A stretch of 64,000 nt of DNA from Patiria miniata (Eukaryota > Echinodermata > Asteroidea > Valvatida > Asterinidae). The position numbers and the translations under genes were made by a program. The notes beneath the pieces are model-generated. The model saw only the letters and a program-made list of their open reading frames with translations, made no database searches and was not told the DNA's origin. The stretch covers positions 29,460,129 through 29,524,128 of the forward strand of contig NW_024037059.1 of NCBI RefSeq assembly GCF_015706575.1, read 5' to 3'. Positions 43,133 through 53,300 of the stretch are shown in pieces. How positions within the stretch are numbered: the first letter of the stretch is position 1; the number at the start of each line of letters is the position of its first letter.

Positions 43133-43620
43133 AGGTAGGGTAGATTTTTTTGGTCATTTGTGCATTTTTTCCCGTTTAAATGAAGCAACAAACGTGCTTA
43201 ATGACTAAGTTTTAGCTCAGTGAATGCTGTATATTCTGAGAAAACAATATTCTAAGATCTCGATTTCAATTCAAAAGTTGCCAGGTCTGGTATTGAAATG
43301 CCCCCCCCCCCCATGAGCATCCAAGACACGTTCTCATTCAGCTAATTGCAACGACTAGATGTCACGCACTGAAGCAACGAATAGCAACCATGCATGTGTG
43401 TGTGTCGTGTCAACGCTTGCACGCTACCATTCACGGATTCGCAGAATTGCAAGCCAACAACTAACACAACTTTCAATAAATGCGTCACTTGACCCATCTT
43501 TGGAAATGAAAGAATCGTTTCACAGGGAGTTTAGTGCCAGTACTATCTTTAAACCAAGTAAACTTTTCAACAATAATTTTGTCAGTTACTTTTTGGCAAA
43601 TGGAGTGTATCGAGAAGAAA
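43133..43620 (-). mobile_element. TTAA-family MITE downstream of the C8orf76-type stop
   Basis: TTAA at 43,129-43,132 is followed by AGGTAGGGTAG. The right half mirrors the left half of 43,936-44,388 ('CAGTTACTTTTTGGC'). The right end is obscured and abuts the stop codon of the last exon, so this element probably forms the 3' untranslated region. Confidence 0.55.
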
Positions 43621-43625
43621 TGACT

Positions 43626-46600
43626 CTAAGATGAATTTGTCCCCAATAGCCACGGAAACCACCTTTGTTCAAATTCCTCCTTGGATAAACAGTCCTCCAC
43701 AGCCTCATCTTTACCCTTGTCGCCTCCTTCTGCTTCCTCATTGGTTGCCATGGCAATGTCATCCATTTTGTGACAGCCTCGTCGGAAGACGATCCGGGCG
43801 TGGTGATGTAATACTCTCACGACGGCAGGATTTAGGTGCAAAGTCCCCAATGACTGCTCTATCTGTGGAACAACATGGCAACAAAAGATGTATTCAAGCT
43901 TTAATGGTCAGAAAATTGAAGGATTCAACTCTTAAAGGTAGAGTCCATCATTTGCAGCCATCCGAAAAGTAACTGGTGTAATTATTGTTGAAAAACTAAC
44001 TTGGTTGAAAGATAGTAAGGGGACTAAACTCCCTGTGAAACTATTCTTTCTGGGAAGCTGTCATTTTGAAGTAATCAACGAAAGAAGGCATTTCTAACGG
44101 TGATTCTTAAGAAGTATTCGAACGACGCACACGCGCGCGCGGTTGTTATAATTCGTCGGATCAGTGCGCGACGTCGCGTATAGTTGCAATTCAAAACAAT
44201 TCAAAACATGATTCAGCAACTTTTGATTTGAAATTGAGATCTTAGAATGCTGTTTTTCTCGGAATGTACAGCTGAAGCTTAGCTGAAACTTCATCAGGTT
44301 AGTTGCTCAGTATCCTTCATTTGATTTTGAACTCTTTTGTTGCTTCAAACGAATAAAATGCACAAATTACAAATGATGGACTGTAGCTTTAAGTGAGAGT
44401 GTTTTTGCATTGACGTACAGGATGAGTAAAAAAAGGAAACCAAAATGGCAGAACCAATTTGTTGATGAAATTCTGCATGTACACGTAGCACTACCAAAAC
44501 CTAGGATATGAAAGCCCAATTCATAAGCTTTCTTTTAGTACACGAATCATTCAAATCACTCATGCACTTTTCAAGTTACGCAATGTTAAACACAAACACA
44601 GTTTTAAAATTCTGTCCACGGATCACAAAAAAGGTAAGATTTCTTTCAGAAAAACGAAAAACAATTCATATAGGGATGTGTGTGGATTGTTTTCGTTATA
44701 CTGAAAGATCACTTACCTTCTTGTGATCCGTGGACAGAACTTTAAAACAGTGTTTGTGTTTAAAATTCCGTAACTTGAAAAGTATGTGAGCGATTTGAAT
44801 GATTCTTGTACTAAAAGAAAGCTTATTAATTGTGCTTTCATATCCAAGATTTTGAAAGTGCTACATGCAGAACTTCATTAAATAATTAGTCCTGCCATTT
44901 GGGTTTCCTTTTTGGACTCACCCTGTACTTAGAAAAAAAACACCCCAATGTCAGTTACGTCAACTCTTACCTCAGTGCCAAGCTGGTTGTTCCGAACTTT
45001 TGCAAACGAACCGACAGAGTGCTGCACTGATTTTAGTAACAGCCTGCAGAGAAAAATGTAAACAATTTTGGGTAAATATTGTTAAGAATTCTGTTGAGTA
45101 CAACCCTCTCAATGAAAAAAATTGTGTGAGGAAATTTGTTATGTGGTTTTTGAACTTTTTTCCAATTTTGATGTAGTCTAGGGCTAGACGTTGTTATGGT
45201 TTGATTCGTGATAACTCACCGCCGCGATAGCCCGCCGTTGCGAGAGGGCGCTATCACGACCAACCAATATCATCAACGAACTGTCAGTAACAACATCTAG
45301 GCCAATTCCTATTGGTTGTTCAATGCGCATGCACCTGTTTGGCCTAATATATGCAGCGCGCATTAAAAAAAATCACAGTTGTTCCGAAGCAAACTCTCAA
45401 AATTCTTCCAGTAGTATAAAAGATGCAGTAAGACTTTTGTGCAATTTCACTGGTCATCTCTTTTGTTGTGTGTAGTTTGTGTGGGACTGAAAATAGACCG
45501 TAATTGCATGCAGAAGTCAAACATGCGCACTTGTTTCCGACATTTTTCGGGGGGAGATTTTAGGAATTGGCCTAGACGTTGTTACTGACGGTTTGTGGAT
45601 GATCTATATTCTTTCTAAAGAGCTTGCTAGGTATGCTTTGAATTTGTAGGTTCCAGTGCCGAAATTCCAAATGTGGATTTGATTAATCTTGTTGAAAGGT
45701 TCCTCTACTGCTAAGGAGGCCTGTCTGCACATTCTCGGGACCTGGTTATTCAAGGGAACATATCTCTACATTCAGTCTTGGGCCTAGAGTTTACCTTGCC
45801 CTTAGAAGACAACTTGCAGCCACAAGAATTGAACGGTGTTCACTGCTTAGCAGCACAGCCTTAGTCTTCTCATTCATCACCATACTATTTGCATCCTGCT
45901 CGGTTATGGCAAGGTTGTTCAATTTATTCAGCAAATCACCAACTGATAAGTCTTTGACTGAAGACCTATCTTCCACTGAAGTCCTATCTTCCGCTGAAGA
46001 TCTATCTTCCACTGAAGTCCTATCTTCGTCCACTGAAGTCCCATCTTCCACTGAAGTCCCATCTTCCACTGAAGTCCCATCTTCCACTGAAGTCCTATTT
46101 TCCACTGAAGTCCTATCTTCCTCTGAAGTCCTATCTTTCACTGAAGTCCTATCTTCCACTGAAGTCCTATCTTCCACTGAAGTCCTATCTTCCACTAAAG
46201 TCCTATCTTTCATTGAAGTCCTATATTCCTCTGAAGTCCTATATTCCACTGAAGTTCTATCTTTCAATGCAGTCCTATCTTCCCCTGCAGTACTACCATC
46301 CACTAAAGTTCTATCATCCACTGAAGTCCTATCTTCCACTAAAGTCCTATCTTCCACTGAAGTCCTATCTTCCACTGAAGTCCTATCTTTCACTGAAGTC
46401 CTATCTTCCACTGAAGTCTTATCTTCTTCTGTGTTGACAGTCTCGGCACTGCTAAATACCGAAGAATTTTTACAAATTTTGTTTTTCAAAGAATCACCGT
46501 CAATGCCGGCATCTGTTTGACGCATCGGACTTGAGTCTTCCGAACAGCCGGTGCCTGTTGGACTGCTCTGAGCATGCTCAGTCCGGAGCTGGTGCGCTGC

Positions 46601-49600
46601 GAGCTGGGACTGGTGATAGAGGGCGGTGTAAGCATCTGCCAGTCTGAGCCAGAAATGGACATTTGAGCGCTGCCACTGAATACAGATGTGAAGACTTTTG
46701 ATGGCATCTACAAGACAGAAAATGCTGTATGATCACACATCAGAAGATCTTTCTTGAGGTATGGACAACTACAGTAGACTTGGAAAACCTCTGCTCCAAA
46801 GCTCATTGGAAATTTGACAATTATACTCTTTTATACAACATTTGATTTTGCTGTAATTTTCAGAAATGGATAGATTTGGACTTAGTATTTTATAGCAAAT
46901 ATTGTTACACTGACCTGTTTAAGGTTGTGTGTTCATAGATAATGGAAAACAGATAATGCTGTTCGTGAAGTTTGGTTCCCTGACCCTACTTCAGACGAAA
47001 CGGAGCAATTTATAGACGTCGGGAATTGTCAAGTCAGGCAACCAGACTATAGCTGGCTTGCACCCGTTCACGGATGTGTATTAAAAACTGATTGCAAACA
47101 AAATGTGGACTAATCAAATTGGTGGCAGTATTTGAAAAAAGTCAGTTTTTTTCCAACGATGGTCGGCCGACTATCGTCATTGGTACTCACCCTGTTGGTT
47201 CCCTGCAGCAGCATGCACTGAAGCAAGCAGACTGTTTGCCGTCATCCGGTGTTCCAAGGTCAAAGACTCATCCAACTGAGATATGATAGAAAGGGAATAT
47301 ACAATTATTACACTGACATATTTATGAACCAAATGCATTTCTTTCATTGGTCGATGTTGGCACATAGTAACTGACCCATGCGAATGCAAGGCATGTACTA
47401 TTTCCAAACTGACCAGTAGTATTACTATTAGGCAAGTAATCCAGAAAGTAGCTCCTGGACTCCCAACCATGCAAAAGTTACCATGCTAGCAGTGGAGGTG
47501 CCAGACTCTAAACAAATTGGGGGGGGGAGAAGGGGGGGGGGGATTTGGGGCAAGGGAATATTTATTTGGGAAGGGGCAGTCAAAATAAAATCTAGCCGGC
47601 TTAATATCATTCACTGAAAGAAATACATCCATTATCTTATTATTATACTTATACGTGTAATGGTACCATTAAGGAGACACGGTATCATAATTTCTTCGCA
47701 CGATGGGAGACATCGGTCATTAGGGAGACATGAAAATGTCACAGCCCCCCTTTAGAGGCAAAATTTTACCGTCGCAATTCGATTATATTTGTTGCTCGTG
47801 GTCTAATTAATAAAAGTACCGAAATTCGTGGAAAAAGGACAAGGGAATATTGGGTTAGGGCACATTGAAGTTTGAAAAATTTTGTGCACAAGTCTATGGG
47901 GATGTCTCCCAAATGTCCAATCCAGGGTATAAATTATTATTATTATTATTAGGTCGCAAAGTTGGTTGAGGAATTCTAACACCTACAAGCAGTGTAGCCA
48001 AGTGCAATGCCTGCTCATGCTCGGCCAAGTGTACGCAGCACCTTGCAGCGCCCTCTATGAAGATTCTCCGTAGAAGGACGTAGCGGATCGGGACCATCGC
48101 CACGCCTTTCCTGTAGATGGCGAGGGCGCCGTCAAACCGCTTCTTGCCGTAAAGAAAATCGGCCTGATAAGAAAGGGTCTGGGCACGCTCGGTGCTATTT
48201 GCGTCTCCGATGGGACTCGTGGGGTTTTCCTCCAGCAAACACTGTAGAGAAACAATTACATTTTTTGGTGATTGGTTAGTTGTGGAATAGTTGTGGATTA
48301 ACAGCTGTGGTAGATTCAACAGCCGATTTCACGAAAAAGTGCGTAGCTTGCGCCATGCGTAGGAATTACGCAACAAATTTGTTTCGCAGCTGCGCAATAA
48401 ACTTACGATTATAAACAACTCAAATTCAATTAAACACAAGATATATTTAATGGAATCTGGGTTGGTAAACTAGCAGGAAAAATGACCAGTTTTGTGATAC
48501 TATACGTACAGATACAGAGTCCCGTTTTAGGACCTCAATCTATAGCATCTACAAGTACAACATAGTACTCATGAGCATTGGAGGTGGAGTTTACTCGAGC
48601 TAAACTTTTCCTGCAGTGACCTATCAGCCATCAGAAAGTGATAACACATCCTAAAAAAGTCAAATTTAGCAGGGGAACCATTGAAGCATTTACTGAGAAA
48701 ACATTTTGGACATAATTGTGCAAAAGCTAGTCCCATAAATGTGGCCAATTTACTGAACTACCTCCGTAAACATAGCCCACACATCCACATGTACAAAAAC
48801 GTGTCGCACTTTGCCAAATTTTGATTTTCGCATTTAGGCTTAGTTTGTAGGGTTTTTTTGCTTTAGAAGCATACTCACCCTTTTTATAGGCTAATCAGAA
48901 AGTGCTGCCTTTTTCAGATGTATATTTTTCGTGAAATTTCCAGATTCATTTTTACACGTTTGCGTATCAAAATTTCAACATGAAATTTCACAAAAATTTG
49001 ACATCTGAAAAAGGCAGCACTTTCTGACTAGCCTATAAAGAGGGCGAGTATGCTTCTAATTTCTAAAGCAAAAATAAACTACAAACTAAGCCTAAATGTG
49101 AAAATCTAAATTTGACAAAGTTCGACAGGTTTTTGGACATGTTGAACATGGTGGAAGTGTAGCCTTTATTTACGAAGGTAGTCCAGTAAATTGGCCACAT
49201 TTATGGGGCTTATACAGATACAGAGAGTCCCGTTTAGGGCCTCTTAGAATCTAGGATCTATATAGTTTTAGCTCCAGCTCTATATGTTGAATTCCTGATG
49301 AGCATTGGACTTGAGTTACTCGAGCTAAATTTTTCCCTGCAGTGACTTTATCAGCCATCATAAAGTGATAACACTTCCTAAAAAGTCAAATTTAGCAGGG
49401 AAACTATTGAAGCATTGACTGAGAAAACAATTTGGACATATTAAATTGTGCACAAGCAAGCTTAGGCGGGTGTCTAGTGCATGTCTAGGTAAGGAACTCT
49501 TTCCCAGATCATTACTTTGGGTTCACAATGTTTGGGACTCCAGATCTGATGTTCCCTCGACGACCGATCTTTCCCTTCAACAAACAGGTCATCGTCTGTT

Positions 49601-49617
49601 CCTATTCCCAGTTCCAT
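43626..49617 (-). CDS. C8orf76: C8orf76-like TPR protein with internal hexapeptide minisatellite, 6 exons
   Basis: Exons (minus): 49,617-49,516; 48,241-47,987; 47,275-47,191; 46,707-45,795; 45,043-44,971; 43,862-43,626. All are GT-AG and in phase, giving 554 residues. Matches to the human protein (recalled, about 380 aa): KHCEPK (near 30) to KLCEPQ; FDGALAIYRKG with AARCCVHLAEHEQALHLATL to its first TPRs; HFWLRLADAYTALYH to the WGKLAEAYLNL repeat; RLLLKSVQHSVGSFAKVRNN to RLLLQFTQPQQTSFALERN; KEEFEQRWF to SEEFEDKWF. The extra length is an acidic/basic linker of about 27 VEDRTS-like units in exon 4. Function of the family is poorly known; the TPRs suggest a protein-binding scaffold. First ATG chosen by the match to the family N-terminus and the phase-0 donor. 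Confidence 0.88.
43936..44388 (+). mobile_element. TTAA-flanked MITE in intron 5 of the C8orf76-type gene
   Basis: TTAA lies at 43,932-43,935 and 44,389-44,392. The inverted ends are AGGTAGAGTCCATCATTTG and its complement with few changes. It lies 73 bp from exon 6. Confidence 0.75.
44418..44925. mobile_element. Palindromic MITE, CAGGGTGAGT ends (copy 2)
   Basis: It is flanked by TA and mirrors the 30,682-31,188 element over its full length with moderate divergence. It ends 46 bp from exon 5 of the C8orf76-type gene. Confidence 0.75.
45281..45592. mobile_element. MITE with GTCAGTAACAAC ends
   Basis: The inverted ends GTCAGTAACAACATCTAGG and its complement continue into GCCAATTCCTA. It contains an ATTGG box and GCGCATGC. 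Intronic in the C8orf76-type gene. Confidence 0.65.
45945..46435 (-). repeat. Coding 18-bp minisatellite (VEDRTS hexapeptide)
   Basis: There are about 27 tandem units of 18 bp, with one unit 3 bp longer. They keep the minus-strand frame open and encode VEDRTS with substitutions (VKDRTS, VEYRTS, VEDGTS, LKDRTS). Unit variation is mostly at positions 1-3. The plus-strand frame (SSTEVL repeats) is also open, a consequence of the 18-bp period, and is not a gene. Confidence 0.9.
46830..47182 (-). mobile_element. TTAA-family MITE, truncated next to exon 3
   Basis: It reads from 'TACAACATTTGATTTTGCTG' to 'CGATGGTCGGCCGACTATCG', matching the reverse copy at 12.1 kb. It stops within about 10 bp of the exon 3 donor of the C8orf76-type gene. 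Confidence 0.65.
47510..47960. other. Intronic unassigned stretch with poly-G and (ATT)n
   Basis: It has G-rich runs at 47,520-47,545 and an (ATT)n tract at 47,935-47,951. 'GGAGACAT' words recur in both orientations (47,673-47,910). Confidence 0.45.
48498..49456. repeat. 480-bp palindrome flanked by about 230-bp direct repeats
   Basis: The palindrome (48,729-49,210) has ends AGTCCCATAAATGTGGCC / GGCCACATTTATGGGGCT. The flanks 48,498-48,728 and 49,211-49,456 are direct repeats of each other ('ACAGATACAGAG' to 'GACATA..ATTGTGCA'). The whole lies in intron 1 of the C8orf76-type gene. No coding capacity is seen, so I call it a fold-back element at a duplicated site rather than a named family. 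Confidence 0.65.
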
Positions 49618-50399
49618 CTTGGTTCATGTGGGCATCAAGAACTACTATTTAGTAAGAATAGCAAAATATTCTAGCAAAGCATACGTGAAACAACATGACA
49701 GAGTATAAAGTACAGTCTGCTGCCCACGTCCCACGTGTTTATTATGGCGCTACAAAGGGCGTCCTCTACGGTGAAGGCGTTGACAGCCACGTGCATTTTT
49801 GACCTCATTTTCCGGGCGACGAAGGAAATGTTGCAATAAAGGGGAAGAAATCCTGAAACAAGTGAAATCTGTATGAGGGGAACATCCCATACGCTCCTGA
49901 ATCATTTACTTATTTATTGTGATATTAGGAGTTGATTTCACATGATTTCTCTGATTTTCATGACATGCAATGCATGACCCGACTCGCGTACCGAGGCGAT
50001 TTAGGATGTTCTACTTTTACTAGGTATGTGGGATTTAAATTACTTTCTTCTTTATCGATAGTGATCTTATTTATTGAACCTTTAGTTTTACAACATTAGC
50101 TTTAAGCTTCAGGAGTGGTCTTAATATATATTGAGGTTTCATTTTGGACCGTAAAAGTCACAGTTGTGGCCGAAATTAAGGCACTGAACTGTTATTATTT
50201 TTAGCCACCCCTTCAAAAAGTGTTGTATTCCAAATCCTGGGGGCAAAGTGCACATGATGTGGTGGTTCATTGCACGAGGAAGTCGAATGGGCAAAAGTCA
50301 GCGCGAAATGTGAGTTTTTTTCTTAACATTTCCTAAAAGTCAGTCGCTTAATTTCAAATGTATAATCGCCTGCACCTCGTAGAAGTTGAGTAGCTCAAA
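49618..50399. promoter_or_regulatory. Shared upstream region of divergent C8orf76-type and Tudor genes
   Basis: The two start codons face away from each other across 782 bp. No TATA box or transcription start was identified. An alternative minus-strand ATG frame near 49,803-49,664 is open for 46 codons but does not match the family and is probably 5' leader. Both genes may share a bidirectional promoter; this is inferred from position only. Confidence 0.5.
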
Positions 50400-53300
50400 A
50401 TGGGTAGCATAGCACGGCAAATTTTGAAGAACGCGGGGTCCCGGATTGAGGTGTATGTCACTGCTGCGGACGCGGACAGAAACTCGGGCTTGTTGAAGTT
50501 CTGGACACAACTTGACCAAGATGGCTTGGAACAAGTGGAGCAATTGGCAGAACGGTTCCAATTTATCGCCCAGCAGTCCGCGAGCCCGCAGCCAGACCTC
50601 CTGGGACCGGGCTCCTTGTGCATCGCCAAGTACTTGGAGGACAATCGTTGGTATCGCGCACAAATCGAAAGCGCCACCGGAAATGACGTCATCGCGTTCT
50701 TCATCGATTATGGCAACACGGAGATCATCCCTAGAAACCTGGTGCGGCTGAAGGAGTCGGTCGGCGATGATGTGTTTGCTATTCCAGGGCAGGCTACCGA
50801 GTGTGTTCTCGCCGGAGTCGTGGCCATTATGCAACATCGACACATCAAGATGGGGACCCATGCATACTTGAAAAGCACCTTGGTCGACCAGACGTTCGTT
50901 GGAGAGCCGTTACAACTGACAAATGATGGTAAGTATTTGCTTGTTTCACTTTCAGTCGTGATTTAAAACAAAATGCTACATATTTGACTTGGTGAGCAGT
51001 GAATTGAGTAGGCCTACTAAGTAATAATCAATATTATCGTTCGTCCATGGTGTCATTTCATTTTGTCCCCTCCCCCACATGAAATGTGTCCCCACCCCTA
51101 AAAGAGGAAGGATGCCCAAAACACATCAAGTCATTATGCAAAATGACTCGATATTTGACTCTCTTTTGCGCCTTGTGCCTCCCAATATATATTTAACAGA
51201 TGCCCCTCCCAAAAAAAAGGTAAGAGCACATAGCTTTTCTCATATTATTACTGTCAATATCGTAAATCACACAATGAAGGGCTTGGGCGCAGGAGTACTG
51301 CAACTGTACTTCCAAGAGCTTAGTTGAGGATGGAGCACAAGTGTTGTGAGTACAGAACATGCCAAATGAGGCTTATGATGATGCTGTAGACATGGGTGAG
51401 CATCAATGAAAACCACCCCTGAAAGCCTGCATAGTCCTAATTTTTATCCTAATTTTGTCCTTCAAATTCTGACCCAACTGTTCTACTTGTTCACCTCAGC
51501 CTGCTTGAAAGTCTGCAGGTTTTTTTTTTTAACTTTTTCGATTTGAGTGTGGAACTGGGTGATAGGCCTATAGTACACATTTGAAGCTTGAGACTTTCAA
51601 GAAAAACATGTACAGTCGAGTCTCATTATAACAAACTTGTACCTAGCCAAATTGTTTGTTATATCAGAATTTTGTATTAAGAGGAACATCAGTCCCATTC
51701 ATTGTGCATAAAACTGCACAGTCGGGACCAAGGCTTTTTGTTTGTTATAACCAGAATTTTGTATTAACAGAGTTTGTACTAACAAGAGTCGACTGTACCA
51801 TTTTTTTCAGTGACTGTATGGTTCTTCTGAACACGTTTATCATTCAGTATTGAAGAAACTTTGGACTCTTTTTGGTGTATCAATCTGTTTTCTTACATTG
51901 TGTGGTGTCACTACCAGTATCTAAAAAGTTGTTTTGTCAATACGCCGATTTGTTATTTGGATATACAACCATAGTCAAGTATAGTTTATATTTTCAGGGT
52001 CATGTATCATTCATGGCACTAGTTGGTGTTCTTCACACAGATTATTATGCAAATTGATGCACATAAACAGTGGTACTCCTAAGAGTCCTAATCCTGTTGT
52101 TAGCAGTCACAGTGTGTTATGTGGGGCACCAGATTTGGACCCAGATTGCACACATGTGCAGAAAAAAGATGCAAAACATACTCAGTCCCAGGGTGACCGT
52201 TTAAGCCGAATTTCGGCTAAATTTGACAGAATTTGTCGGAGGGAAAAAAGAGATTGACTGAAAATGTAGCAGAAGGACTTTTTTCAGCAGATTTCTAGCA
52301 TAATCAGGGGTGTGAAATCTCAGCTTTAAAGCTAAATTTTAACTTTCTGTTTGTTTGGATTTCAGCTTTGTTTCCCTCACTTGCTGTGGACAAAAGTGTA
52401 GGAGATTTCCAAAGTTCAGCTTTTTTACACCTTCTTCAGCTGTTGTCAGCTATTTTTATCAGTGGTCACTCACACCCTTGCATAATTCTTTGAAATTAGT
52501 GATCTAACAGAAAAATAGGCAGATTTGAAAAATATAGCGGATTAGCTAATTTTGAAAAAGCTTCAATTTGAGGTTCCCTGACATGTACATGTATTAGTAC
52601 ATATAGTAAAGTGTTTTTGCAAGCCATGCAAGACACGTGCAAATTTAAAAAAACAAATTAATTTTTTTGTAAAAGATAGTATAATATGTTTTCAAGGAAA
52701 TTTTATGATCTTTGTTTTTGTTTAAGAAAATTGTATAACATCTGTATGTGAGTATAAGTGTTTATAATGTATTTCGTGTAATTATACGTGACTAAGTAGA
52801 TTTTTGTTAAATCTAGCAGATGTTTGAAGTCCAGTCCAACTTTACTCGCTGTGACTTCAGTGGACAAACTCCCCCAAATTTCCGTTAGGCAAAGATAAGG
52901 TTCTCAGTATTTCACCAGCCAAGTTTGATGTCTCAATTCAATTCTTAACCAGTTCGCACCAGGATTATTTTTGCCCAAAATTTCGATTTTCGAAAAAGGC
53001 AAGATATAACAGCCAACTTTTGATATACAGCCAAACGCCACAAATATTGATTCACAAGAGTCTTTCAGTATTATATTTTTCAACACTCTGGGGTGTGCCC
53101 CCGGAGCTTAAATTGCACTGGAAACAGGCCTTGCACAGCGGCCAAGTTCAAGTACAACACACGATCCGCCTCCACAGACTTCTCAGACTTTGTGTGGGTG
53201 TATTAGCGTGTTAAGACATCATCTGGAGGCGAGTCGCAGCACGCTTGACGTTTTAACCCGTCAGCCGTGCCTGTGTATAGAAACCGCCAGAACGTGTTAA

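Noticed and set aside
45906-46520. Plus-strand open frame of 204 codons with SSTEVL repeats
   Set aside because: It is the antisense shadow of the coding minisatellite; an 18-bp unit without stops stays open in several frames. The minus strand joins to exons matching C8orf76.
49664-49803. Minus-strand 46-codon frame as first exon of the C8orf76-type gene
   Set aside because: It does not resemble the family N-terminus and lacks a good donor; the ATG at 49,617 does match.
51079-51324. 82-codon frame in Tudor intron 1 as an extra exon
   Set aside because: No Tudor-like sequence and exon 1 joins exon 2 in phase without it.
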